In this document: positions 50,910 to 59,300 of the stretch, piece after piece
Position numbering within the stretch: the stretch's first letter is position 1
Layout: each line of letters begins with the position of its first letter
Assembly (NCBI RefSeq): GCF_003464165.1
Contig: NZ_QSEK01000005.1
Span: 1 to 64,000 of the forward strand
DNA from: Eubacterium sp. AM49-13BH
Lineage (GTDB): Bacteria; Bacillota; Clostridia; Lachnospirales; Lachnospiraceae
Reading direction: 5' to 3'
Length of the DNA: 64,000 nucleotides
Notes under the pieces: model-generated
Databases searched by the model: none
What the model saw: the letters and a program-made list of their open reading frames with translations, nothing else
Told to the model about the DNA's origin: nothing
Position numbers and translations under genes: made by a program

Positions 50910-51839
50910 TTATTCTCCTGCCTTGATGTTCTCAATTGCCTCATTCAACGCATCAACTGTTGTAACCGTGTACATCTTTGCTTCTGGAAGTGTCTTCTTA
51001 ACAAATCCTGTAAGTGTCTTTCCTGCTCCTACCTCGATAAATGTGTCTATTCCGTCAGCCCACATATTCTTTAATGTGTCCTCAAACCTTACACTTGAAG
51101 AAGCCTGAAGAGCAATTGTTTCTATAATCTGTGCTATATCCTGTGGATAAGGCTTTCCTGTTCTGTTGGCATATATCTCTGTCTGTGGGGCATTAATTGT
51201 CATTGCCTTGAGTGCCTTCTCAAGCTCTTCACTTGCATCCTTCATATAAGGAGTATGGAATGCACCGCTTACTGCAAGTTTAACTGCCCTGCCGCCTTTT
51301 TCCTTGATTGCAGCGCAGAATGCGTCTATCTCGTCAGCACTTCCTGCACATGAAATCTGTCCAGGACAATTATAATTAACCGGCCACATTTCCTTAAATT
51401 CCTTACATGTCTCTTCAACAACTTCTGGAGCAAGCTTAAGTGCTGCTGCCATTCCGCCTGCATACTTTGTAGAAAGCTCACCCATCTTGGTTCCTCTGAT
51501 AACTACCAGTTTAAATGCGTCCTCTGTCGATAAAACTCCTGCGTATGCAAGTGCAGGAATCTCTCCAAGTGAAAATCCTGCTACAGCGTCAGCCTTAATT
51601 CCGGCATCCTTAAGCGCATTAGCAAATGCAAGGTCTGTAAGGAAAAGTGCCGGCTGTGTATTCTCTGTCTTGGTAAGCTCCTCGCCTTCTCCTTCAAAGC
51701 ACACCTTAACTGTTCCCGGGCGGAGCGACTCCCCCAAATCATATAATTTCTTTGCATCAGAATCTGAATCGTATAGGTCTTTGCCCATTCCTACATACTG
51801 TGCACCCTGACCTGAAAATAATACTGCTATTTTTCCCAT
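50910..51839 (-). CDS. fabD: malonyl-CoA:ACP transacylase
   Basis: 309 residues from ATG 51839 (MGKIAVLFSGQGAQYVGMGK), chosen for the GGAGG before it. Active Ser in AVAGFSLGEIPALA, the His partner in AVSGAFHTPYMKD and the end motif FIEVGAGKTLTGFVKK. It loads malonyl groups on the ACP at 55760. Four bases separate it from fabZ. Confidence 0.94.
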   Translation of the reverse strand: MGKIAVLFSGQGAQYVGMGKDLYDSDSDAKKLYDLGESLRPGTVKVCFEGEGEELTKTENTQPALFLTDLAFANALKDAGIKADAVAGFSLGEIPALAYAGVLSTEDAFKLVVIRGTKMGELSTKYAGGMAAALKLAPEVVEETCKEFKEMWPVNYNCPGQISCAGSADEIDAFCAAIKEKGGRAVKLAVSGAFHTPYMKDASEELEKALKAMTINAPQTEIYANRTGKPYPQDIAQIIETIALQASSSVRFEDTLKNMWADGIDTFIEVGAGKTLTGFVKKTLPEAKMYTVTTVDALNEAIENIKAGE

Positions 51840-51843
51840 TACT

Positions 51844-52302
51844 TTATTCCTCCGTTCCATATATATCCTTGCGGTCTACTGTTGTAAATGTCATGCTTCC
51901 CTTTGCGTACACATTGCCATCTACCTTAACTACTGCGTCAAATGATGCGAGAACCTTGTTGATTCTTGTAGCTGTAACTGTAATATCAAGTGTATCCCCT
52001 GGAATAACAGGCTTTACAAACTTGAATCCGTCTACTTTAAGAAGCACATATAATCTGCCCTCTTCCCTGCTCTTTCCACCGTCATCGATTACAAGTGAAC
52101 AGAGCTGGGCGCAGCTTTCAATTATAAGTACGCCCGGCATTATAGGAGCGTCAGGAAAATGTCCCATAAAATATGGTTCATTGATTGATACATTTTTAAT
52201 ACCTCTGGCACTTACATTAGGCTCAAGCTCCAACACCTTCTCAATCATCTGGAAAGGTGGGCGCTGTCCGATTCTTTTATTAATCTCAAATATATTCATC
52301 AT
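51844..52302 (-). CDS. fabZ: FabZ-like 3-hydroxyacyl-ACP dehydratase (hotdog fold)
   Basis: 152 residues. RPPFQMIEKVLELEPN, INEPYFMGHFPDAPIMPGVL (catalytic His in GHFP) and IIESCAQLCSLVI (Glu in ES) match FabZ, though ES-C-A-Q differs from the usual E-A-M/L-A-Q. The end VDRKDIYGTEE is short. It removes water from 3-hydroxyacyl-ACP, giving trans-2-enoyl-ACP. Start overlaps the fabG stop. Confidence 0.88.
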   Translation of the reverse strand: MMNIFEINKRIGQRPPFQMIEKVLELEPNVSARGIKNVSINEPYFMGHFPDAPIMPGVLIIESCAQLCSLVIDDGGKSREEGRLYVLLKVDGFKFVKPVIPGDTLDITVTATRINKVLASFDAVVKVDGNVYAKGSMTFTTVDRKDIYGTEE

Positions 52303-53030
52303 AATGATAATCCTCCATCAAGCACGATAACCTGACCTGTTACATATGAAAATGCGTCTGAGCAAAGTGATGATACAACATTTGCAACATCTTCTGCCTT
52401 TCCTAACTTATGCATCGGGATTGCGTCTAAATACTCTTTCTTCTTCTCTTCTGGAATTGCATCAAGCATCTCTGTCTCTATAAATCCCGGTGCTACTGCA
52501 TTTACACGGATTCCATAACCCGCAAGTTCCTTAGCCATTGTCTGTGTCATTGAATTAACAGCACCCTTTGTTGCGCTGTATACAGACTGGCCTGGAAGTG
52601 CGAATTTTGAGCTGACTGATGACATGTTGATGATGACACCGCTCTTCTTTCTGAACATTTTAAGTACTGCCTGCTGTGCGCAGTAGAAGTAACCCTTAAC
52701 ATTCAGATCCATGCATGTGTCAAGTGTATCCTTGTTAAGCATGAGAAGGTACTCATCTCTTACGATTCCTGCGTTGTTTACGAGTACATCTATTCCGCCA
52801 AGCTCCTTACTTACATCTTTAACCATCTGCTTAACCTGATTAAGGTCTGAAACATCTGCTTTATATGTTATGGCTGTTCCGCCTGCTGCCACGATTTCAT
52901 CAAGAACCTTCTGTGCCTGTTCCTCTGAATGGCTGTAATTGATGACTACGGCATATCCGTCTTTTGCCAGACGTATAGCACAAGCCTTTCCAATACCACG
53001 GGAAGCTCCTGTAACTAATGCTACTTTCAT
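52299..53030 (-). CDS. fabG: FabG 3-oxoacyl-ACP reductase (SDR)
   Basis: 243 residues. ALVTGASRGIGKACAIRLAK (NADPH loop), VLVNNAGIVRDEYLLMLNKD, NMSSVSSKFALPGQSVYSAT (Ser, Tyr) and KG (Lys) then IRVNAVAPGFIETEML and GQVIVLDGGLSL. It reduces the beta-keto group after condensation. Between the ketosynthase fusion and fabZ. Confidence 0.94.
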   Translation of the reverse strand: MKVALVTGASRGIGKACAIRLAKDGYAVVINYSHSEEQAQKVLDEIVAAGGTAITYKADVSDLNQVKQMVKDVSKELGGIDVLVNNAGIVRDEYLLMLNKDTLDTCMDLNVKGYFYCAQQAVLKMFRKKSGVIINMSSVSSKFALPGQSVYSATKGAVNSMTQTMAKELAGYGIRVNAVAPGFIETEMLDAIPEEKKKEYLDAIPMHKLGKAEDVANVVSSLCSDAFSYVTGQVIVLDGGLSL

Positions 53031-53093
53031 ATATGTGTGTCCTTTCTTTAAGAAAATGTCAGTTCTTTGTCATGGGCATCTGCCCCTGCTTCA

Positions 53094-55487
53094 TTACTTG
53101 CTGAGTACGATTGCTGTGTATGAACCCCCTGCACCATATGCAACTACAAGTACATTATTTAACTTAGAAGCTTCTACATTAGTCTTAGAAACGCTTCCGT
53201 CTGCTACAATGCTGTATGCTTCCTGTGAATGTATCTTTCCTGCAAACATAAGTGCTGCATGTGCTGCTGCTGTTGTAGCTGCTGCTGCTCTTGACTCACC
53301 AAGAACTTCCTTTAATTCTACAACCGGTTTTTCTGCCAGTTTGTCACCAAATACTGCTGTCAATCCCTTGATTTCTACATCATCGACAGCCTTCATTCCG
53401 TTTGCAAAACCAAATACTGCATCTATATCATCAATTGTCATTCCTGCGTCTGCTAATGCGTTATTAACTGCATTTGTAAGGCCTGCCTCTGAACCTGTAA
53501 GTGTTCCGAACTTAACATTTGAATGAGCCATTCCGTATCCTGCTGCATGGCAGTAGATTCTTGCGCCACGCTCCCTGGCTGCCTTTTCGTCCTCGATAAG
53601 AACTGAAGCACTGCCATCGCTTAATACGAATCCGTCATTTCCTGCAAATGGCGTAACGACACTTTCAGATGTAACACCTAACTTACCGAAAAGCTCTGTC
53701 ATTATGTCGCTGTTCTCATCAGAACCTGTGGCTAACATAGCATTTTCCTGACCTGAGCGGAGTACGCTCATTGCATATGCCATGCTTGCAAGACCAGACT
53801 GTGCACCGTTAGTAACTGTTACATTGTAGCCCTTGATTCCTGAGCAGATTGAAAGATATCCGCCTGCTGCATTGTATACAGTGTTAGGGAATTTGAATGC
53901 GCTTCCTGAAGCATTGCCCTTCTCTGTAATCATGCTCTGGAAATCACAGCATGTTCCAAGTGCGCCCTCTGACGTTCCCACAATTATTCCAATATCTGTT
54001 GCATTATCGTCTGTTACTGTATAATCAGCGTCCTTAAGTGCTTCCATACCTGATACTGCCTGAAGCAGACTGAAATTATCAAGCTTTCTATAGAATGACA
54101 TCTTAAGTCCAAGTGCATTATAATCTTCCTTGCCGACTGAACTTCTTAAATTAGCTTCTGTCAGAGCTTCGTTTTTTACTGCATTTGCAACATATGTATC
54201 TACACCGTTGCCGCTTGGTGTAACCACACCAATACCTGTGATAACAAGGGGCTTCTTCTCTTCCTTAACTGTCACATTGCCAGCCTCTTTGCTAAAGATA
54301 ATACTTGCGTTATTACCGCCGAATGCAAATGAGTTGTTCATTACGCTTGTAAGCTCTTTTTCATGTGCCTTATTAGGGCAGAAATCTATCTTTCCGGCCT
54401 TTTCGGCAAGCTTATCCATATCCCCGTCCTTAAATCCGAGTGTTGGGACTACTGTATTAGTTGTAAGTGCCTTGATTGAAAATACTGCTTCAATTGCTCC
54501 TGCTGCACCGAGGCAGTGTCCTGTCATAGCCTTTGTTGAGCTTACTGAAAGATTATCGTTCTCGCCGTCAAATATTGTATGTAATGATAAGAATTCTGCA
54601 TCATCGTTCTTAGCTGTTCCTGTTCCATGTGCATTAACATATCCGATGTCCGATTTCTTCAATCCTGAATTTTTGATTGCTCTGTTGATAGCTTCCATCT
54701 GACCTTCTCCATCCGGTCTTGGAGCTGTGATATGGTGTGCGTCACTGCTGACACCAGCACCTAATACTTCACAATACATTTTTGCATTTCTTGCCTTAGC
54801 ATGCTCGTAGCTTTCTACTACTACGACACCTGAACCTTCACCGAGTGTAATTCCTGTACATCTGTTGAATGGTGAGCAGCCATCTGCGTCAAGTGCATGA
54901 AGTGATAAGAATCCGGCATATGGTACTGCTGCAAATGTGTCTGAACCACCTGCAAGTACTACATCTGCCTTACCTGCTCTGATAAGCTCGCATGCGTATG
55001 CAATACTGATTGTTCCGGCCGCACATGCATTTGCAATATTAGTAACAACGCCGCCTGCATGGCACTGACCTGCAACCTGAGGTGCTATTGATGAGATTGG
55101 CATCTTAGTTACATCACTTGCTTTCTTGCCATGCTCATAATAATCAGAAATGCTGACTGCACCACCAACACAGCTTCCAATTATAACCGAAGCCTTAGGG
55201 TCTCCTGCAAAATCATCAAGTCCTGCGTCCTTCATTGCCTCTCCTGCTGCCTTGATACAAAGCTGTGCTGAACGGTCAGCATCTTCGCTTCCCTCAAAAT
55301 CTCCAAGTGTGTCGCACTTAACTTCTGCTGCAAGGTCTGCGTAACAGTCTGTTGTATCAAGTGTTGTTGTTTTATGTATTCCTGAAACCGAATTAATGGC
55401 ATTATTCCATGCTTCATCTACTGAATTACCGATAGCACATATCATTCCAAGACCTGTAATGACTGCGCGGTTATTATTCTCTGTCAT
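53094..55487 (-). CDS. fused ketosynthase (FabF-like) and chain-length-factor-like protein
   Basis: 797 residues. Domain 1 (about 1-400) is a complete KAS-II type: Cys155 in IANACAAGT, His287 in NAHGTGTAKND, His324 in TGHCLGAAGAIEA. Domain 2 (about 412-797; PLVITGIGVVTPSGNG at its start) has Gln563 in TNGAQSGLAS where Cys should be; the two His motifs are replaced by FGFANGMKAVDD and LGESRAAAATT. A Cys-to-Gln swap is the mark of KSQ/chain-length factors of type II polyketide synthases. So a KS-CLF heterodimer made as one chain, probably determining chain length. It lies with ACP, KR, DH, MAT and ACC genes. Confidence 0.9.
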   Translation of the reverse strand: MTENNNRAVITGLGMICAIGNSVDEAWNNAINSVSGIHKTTTLDTTDCYADLAAEVKCDTLGDFEGSEDADRSAQLCIKAAGEAMKDAGLDDFAGDPKASVIIGSCVGGAVSISDYYEHGKKASDVTKMPISSIAPQVAGQCHAGGVVTNIANACAAGTISIAYACELIRAGKADVVLAGGSDTFAAVPYAGFLSLHALDADGCSPFNRCTGITLGEGSGVVVVESYEHAKARNAKMYCEVLGAGVSSDAHHITAPRPDGEGQMEAINRAIKNSGLKKSDIGYVNAHGTGTAKNDDAEFLSLHTIFDGENDNLSVSSTKAMTGHCLGAAGAIEAVFSIKALTTNTVVPTLGFKDGDMDKLAEKAGKIDFCPNKAHEKELTSVMNNSFAFGGNNASIIFSKEAGNVTVKEEKKPLVITGIGVVTPSGNGVDTYVANAVKNEALTEANLRSSVGKEDYNALGLKMSFYRKLDNFSLLQAVSGMEALKDADYTVTDDNATDIGIIVGTSEGALGTCCDFQSMITEKGNASGSAFKFPNTVYNAAGGYLSICSGIKGYNVTVTNGAQSGLASMAYAMSVLRSGQENAMLATGSDENSDIMTELFGKLGVTSESVVTPFAGNDGFVLSDGSASVLIEDEKAARERGARIYCHAAGYGMAHSNVKFGTLTGSEAGLTNAVNNALADAGMTIDDIDAVFGFANGMKAVDDVEIKGLTAVFGDKLAEKPVVELKEVLGESRAAAATTAAAHAALMFAGKIHSQEAYSIVADGSVSKTNVEASKLNNVLVVAYGAGGSYTAIVLSK

Positions 55488-55529
55488 AATTGCTCCTTAT
55501 TACTATTATTATTCTATTTTGTTTGTTAA

Positions 55530-55737
55530 TAACCTGGAGTCATTTATGACTTATAATCAAATTATTCCGAACCGTGTGGATGTTAATGCCACCATATACT
55601 AAAGTGCGGTGTGGGAAATCTCGTTCAAGCGTAGCGCGTTTGATTTCCCACACCGTAATAAACTTTGTATATGGTGGCATTTACTTCCACTAGGTGCAGG
55701 AATCCTGCGATTATAAGTCATAAATGGCTCCAGGTTA
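55530..55737. repeat. 208-bp interrupted inverted repeat between acpP and the ketosynthase gene
   Basis: Outer arms TAACCTGGAGTCATTTATGA...(55530-55558) and its partner (55709-55737) match over 29 nt with one mismatch; then AATGCCACCATATA (55585-55598) with TATATGGTGGCATT (55668-55681), and CGGTGTGGGAAATC (55607-55620) with GATTTCCCACACCG (55642-55655). The whole can fold into a long three-step hairpin. No coding frame. It may be a MITE-like element or an operon-internal attenuator or processing site. Confidence 0.8.
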
Positions 55738-55759
55738 TATACTGTGAAATCAGAATATA

Positions 55760-56005
55760 TTATGCATTTTCTTCGATATACTTAGCGATTGTCTCAATGC
55801 TGTAGAAGTGTTCTTTGCCAACACCTGTCATCTGAACACCGAATTCATCATCAACATAAGCAATGATTTCAAGCGAATCGATTGAATCAAGTCCGATTTC
55901 ACCATCTCCGAAAAGCTGTGTATCAAACTCTAAAACATCTGCATCAATTCCTAAATTCTCACATAAAAAGTCTTTTAACTTTGGCATAATTTCGTTAGTA
56001 CTCAT
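55760..56005 (-). CDS. acpP: acyl carrier protein
   Basis: 81 residues. The phosphopantetheine site is Ser41 in GLDSIDSLEII. The acidic helix II (DSLEIIAYVDDEFGVQMTG) is typical. First gene of the fatty-acid/polyketide-type operon; GGATGGAATATTATAATG gives the ribosome site. N-terminal MSTNEIMPKLKDFLCENLG and IDADVLEFDTQLFGDGEIG distinguish it from housekeeping AcpP, so it is likely dedicated to this pathway. Confidence 0.92.
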   Translation of the reverse strand: MSTNEIMPKLKDFLCENLGIDADVLEFDTQLFGDGEIGLDSIDSLEIIAYVDDEFGVQMTGVGKEHFYSIETIAKYIEENA

Positions 56006-56100
56006 TATAATATTCCATCCTTTTTCTTTAATTATATTGTGCGTCCACTAAAAAAACACCTACACATTATATATTTTTTTGTAAAAATTTGGCATAACAA

Positions 56101-56135
56101 AACCCGTGTAGTGTTTGAAAACGCTACACGGGTTC
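56101..56135 (-). terminator. terminator between tetR and acpP
   Basis: AACCCGTGTAG / CTACACGGGTT stem, with TTTTGTT on the minus strand. It separates the regulator unit from the acyl operon; acpP's promoter should lie between 56006 and 56100. Confidence 0.8.
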
Positions 56136-56228
56136 TATAATTGTACTAATTTCGGACATTTCCATCAAAGTGTCTGAATATTATCAGCTAAGCATTGAAA
56201 TATCAATAACCTCACCGCTCTCTGGCAA

Positions 56229-56789
56229 TTACTTCTTCATATTAGATATAATAAGCTCAAGCTGTCCCTCAAATAATTTCTCGATTCTTTCAACGGTATC
56301 CTTGATTTCATCAACAGTCTTGGTTTTTTCTTCTTTAATAATCCATCTTATAAGCAATCCAAATATAGCTTCTTCATAGAAACTACATATAATCTCAACA
56401 TCCTTAATAGAAAGTATGTATCCTTCAGACATTTTTCTAATCTGCAAAAGTGCCAGATAATGAATTCGTGTCTTAACATATTTTTCCAGCCACTCTCTTC
56501 CTCTTGCATCAAAAAGATTAGCCCATACTTTCCTATGGATTATGCTATATTCTATAAATCGCATAAGAACCTTGTCCATTTTCCCATTGTACTCTTCATT
56601 GAATTCATCAATCTTTGTCTGGACAACACCATCCAGTACATCATATATATCAGAAAAATGATAGTAAAATGTGCTCCTCGTAATACCACATTCATCAGCT
56701 ATATCTTTAACCGTGATTTTCTTCAGTGATTTTTTTTCAGCAAGCTCAAGTGTACACTTCATTATTGCTTTTTTTGTCAACTGTGACAT
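56229..56789 (-). CDS. TetR/AcrR-family regulator
   Basis: 186 residues from ATG 56789 (MSQLTKKAIMKCTLELA), chosen for GGGGAGA. The helix-turn-helix is ITVKDIADECGITRSTFYYH with FSDIYDVLDGVV. The helical ligand domain has TKTVDEIKDTVERIEKLFE at the end. Directly upstream of the acp operon on the same strand, so it is the likely regulator of that operon or of the AraC gene. Ligand unknown, perhaps an acyl compound. Confidence 0.85.
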   Translation of the reverse strand: MSQLTKKAIMKCTLELAEKKSLKKITVKDIADECGITRSTFYYHFSDIYDVLDGVVQTKIDEFNEEYNGKMDKVLMRFIEYSIIHRKVWANLFDARGREWLEKYVKTRIHYLALLQIRKMSEGYILSIKDVEIICSFYEEAIFGLLIRWIIKEEKTKTVDEIKDTVERIEKLFEGQLELIISNMKK

Positions 56790-56855
56790 ATAAATCTCCC
56801 CGTTCACTTATATTTGCCTGCATATTGTAGCATATTTAACGTTGAAAGTCACTTT

Positions 56856-57689
56856 TTATGACACATTTTCAACCAGACTGTTGTATCTGATTCTCTTAGT
56901 AAGCATAAGATATCTTTTAGGTGTCATTCCGCAATATATCTTAAAATCTCTTATAAACTGCGGCTGGTCATAATACCCAAGATTAACAGCTGCTTCTGTC
57001 ATATTATCCACATTGCCATAATTAAGGAATTCCAGACTTCTCTGAAACTGTATTATCTTGCAGAATACCTTAGGAGAAAATCCCATCTGCTCAATAAAAA
57101 TCTTATTAATATATCTTTCTGTATATCCAACTGTGTCAGCCATTTCTGAAATTCTCATCAAGCCTCCTGAATTATATGCCAGCTCTTTAACCGCCATAAG
57201 TATCTCCATCTTACCAAACGGCTTTTCCTGTCTCATCTCCAGTTTAGTATATTCTTCAAGAAAATAATTAATCCTATCTTTGAATGTCTTCTTTTTTTCC
57301 ATCCCACTTACAAATGTTCCATTATTATCAAGAAGTATATCTTCCAGATAGAATCTGCAGTCAACAAGATCCCGCAATGTCACATTAAGTCCAACCGGCA
57401 TGCTTCCAGGCATGAACCTCACTCCAAAATACTCTTTCTTCCCCTGCCACTCTACATCTAATGCTTTAATAGGACTACCAATTGCATAAGCAGTCATTCC
57501 ATTTTCTCCATATTCGAAAAGCATATCTACACAACTGTCAGGTACTGTAGTTATTTCCTTTGTTTTTTTAAGTCTGAATGTGTAGAAATGTGATATCCCC
57601 TGATTAAGATATATTTCCTGCTTAAAATCCTGCGTCTCCAATACAAGAAAAGGCTGGGTTGGTCTTAATTTGTCTGTTTTATACTCCAT
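56856..57689 (-). CDS. AraC-family transcriptional regulator
   Basis: 277 residues from ATG 57689 (MEYKTDKLRPTQPFLVL) with AGAGGAGGCAAT upstream; the longer frame is rejected. The C-terminal AraC domain has two helix-turn-helices: ISEMADTVGYTERYINKIFI and AAVNLGYYDQPQFIRDFKIY with CGMTPKRYLML. The N-terminal part resembles DUF6597-type AraC N-domains (VDMLFEYGENGMTAYAIGSP). It may control the downstream acyl operon or the redox operon upstream. Confidence 0.87.
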   Translation of the reverse strand: MEYKTDKLRPTQPFLVLETQDFKQEIYLNQGISHFYTFRLKKTKEITTVPDSCVDMLFEYGENGMTAYAIGSPIKALDVEWQGKKEYFGVRFMPGSMPVGLNVTLRDLVDCRFYLEDILLDNNGTFVSGMEKKKTFKDRINYFLEEYTKLEMRQEKPFGKMEILMAVKELAYNSGGLMRISEMADTVGYTERYINKIFIEQMGFSPKVFCKIIQFQRSLEFLNYGNVDNMTEAAVNLGYYDQPQFIRDFKIYCGMTPKRYLMLTKRIRYNSLVENVS

Positions 57690-57781
57690 ATTGCCTCCTC
57701 TTTTCCCCTTACATTTAAGCCAACGACAAGTTCGGACTTTTAGCAGATATATAATTCCACCAAAAGTCCAAGCCATATTAT

Positions 57782-58909
57782 TTATATTTTAGCCTTAAAT
57801 CTATCATATCGCAATGCATTTATATCTATAGATGTTTTTCCATCTACTATTAAATCTGCCAGTTCATGACCAATTGCGGGTGCTATTCCAAAACCATGGC
57901 CACAAAATCCTGTTGCAAGAACAAGCCCCGGAACCTCTGTTACATTTCCTAATACAGGAACACCATCTTTCATCTGGTCAGCCCAGCCTGCCCACGTCCT
58001 TACTATCTTGGCATCCGCAAGATCTGGAAAATATTTCATAATACCTCTGCATATACAAGGAGCAGTAATGCTGCTGCATATCGGGGTTCCATTATCCTTA
58101 TTGACTGCCTCATAACCTGATGAGCCACCAAATACGAATGAACCATGCTTTGTCTGATGTCCATAAAAATCAGCTTCTGCTGTTCCTAACATCTGGTCAA
58201 ACATATGTGGTTCAGCTTCTGTTACAAGTGCTTCAATAAGTACTCTGCTCATAGGCACATCTATTCCTACCGTACCAAGAATTTCTTTACTTTCATAGCC
58301 GGCTGCCACAACAACTGTATCTGCTTCATATATATTATTAGGGGTGAATACCTTTTTTAATCGGCCTTTTATCTTCTTTAATTCTATTACCTTTTCACCC
58401 GTAATGAATCTTACGCCAAGCTTTCTTGCTGTCTTATAGAAACCCAATGTTGTCGTAAGCGGATTGGCATGACCATCTGTGGGACACCAGCTTGCACATG
58501 TTACCTCATCTGACAGATAAGGATTAATACGGCGTACTTCATCTCCATCTATCATTCTTACATCAAGTCCCACCTTGACAGCCCTTTCGGTAAGCCCTTC
58601 AAGAATCTGTTTATGTTTGTCATTCTTTCCAAGTCTTAAATTTCCATCCTGATGATATTCACAGTCAACTTCAAGTTCCTCTGATAGTGATGGCCACAGG
58701 TTCTTTATTCCGTACATGACAAGAGGAAGTTCTCTCGGGTCTCGTCCTGACTGGCGGACACCTCCGCCATTTCTTGACGAGCCACCATTTCCAATATGGT
58801 CGCTGCCTTCAAGAACAATTACATCAGTGCCTTTCTTTGCCAGATAATAGGCTATAGCATTACCTATAATTCCGCCACCTATAATAATTACATCTGCTGT
58901 ATTTGCCAT
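57782..58909 (-). CDS. FAD-dependent amino-acid/opine oxidase-type subunit (DadA/HcnC-like)
   Basis: 375 residues. ADVIIIGGGIIGNAIAYYLA is the FAD-binding GxGxxG; NGGGVRQSGRDPRELPLVMY, TVVVAAGYESKEI and PGLVLATGFCGHGFGIAPAI are typical of the DAO/glycine-oxidase fold used in HcnC, opine oxidases and proline dehydrogenase beta chains. It probably oxidises a secondary amine or imino acid, passing electrons to the Fe-S/FAD partners of this operon. Last gene, 2 bp after the BFD protein. Confidence 0.9.
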   Translation of the reverse strand: MANTADVIIIGGGIIGNAIAYYLAKKGTDVIVLEGSDHIGNGGSSRNGGGVRQSGRDPRELPLVMYGIKNLWPSLSEELEVDCEYHQDGNLRLGKNDKHKQILEGLTERAVKVGLDVRMIDGDEVRRINPYLSDEVTCASWCPTDGHANPLTTTLGFYKTARKLGVRFITGEKVIELKKIKGRLKKVFTPNNIYEADTVVVAAGYESKEILGTVGIDVPMSRVLIEALVTEAEPHMFDQMLGTAEADFYGHQTKHGSFVFGGSSGYEAVNKDNGTPICSSITAPCICRGIMKYFPDLADAKIVRTWAGWADQMKDGVPVLGNVTEVPGLVLATGFCGHGFGIAPAIGHELADLIVDGKTSIDINALRYDRFKAKI

Positions 58910-58911
58910 AA

Positions 58912-59253
58912 TTACACCTCCTTGTTGTCCTCTGCTTCATTACCAAGAATTCTCATTTCTGTAGGTCTCACTGGTGCTCTGCTTGTTGCCGGTTCAAGTG
59001 TTGCAGGTGATACTCCTAATTCCCTTGCAACAATTCCCTTAACAAGCTTTGCACAGGTCTGTCCCTGACATAGTCCCATTCCTGTTCTTAAATATCTTCT
59101 TATTTCTGTCATTGTCCACATCCCCTCATGAACAGCTTTTCTTATCTCACCCTTTGTAATCTCTTCACAGCGGCAGATGAGCATATCGTCATCTGGTGCC
59201 GGAACAAATTCTCCTATATCCCTTGAACGGTCATTTACTTCATGCATATTCAA
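58912..59253 (-). CDS. BFD-like [2Fe-2S] subunit
   Basis: 113 residues. Four cysteines in MLICRCEEITKGEIRKAV and TGMGLCQGQTCAKLVKGI form the BFD-type [2Fe-2S] site; KMWTMTEIRR-like (GMWTMTEIRRYLR) sits between. This domain is normally the C-terminal part of HcnB-type proteins; here it is separate. It shuttles electrons between the two flavin subunits. Confidence 0.88.
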   Translation of the reverse strand: MNMHEVNDRSRDIGEFVPAPDDDMLICRCEEITKGEIRKAVHEGMWTMTEIRRYLRTGMGLCQGQTCAKLVKGIVARELGVSPATLEPATSRAPVRPTEMRILGNEAEDNKEV

Positions 59254-59300
59254 TCCTCCTTATTTTGCGTAGCAAAATCCAGCCCCTGGTGAGGGGAGGA
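59254..59300 (-). promoter_or_regulatory. intercistronic UACG hairpin before the BFD gene
   Basis: On the minus strand GGATTTTGC TACG GCAAAATAAGGAGGATT; stem TTTTGC/GCAAAA with a UNCG-class loop, immediately before AAGGAGG. Near-identical layout to 48421-48476 in an unrelated operon, including the AATCCTC start and the final GGAGGATT. Confidence 0.6.
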
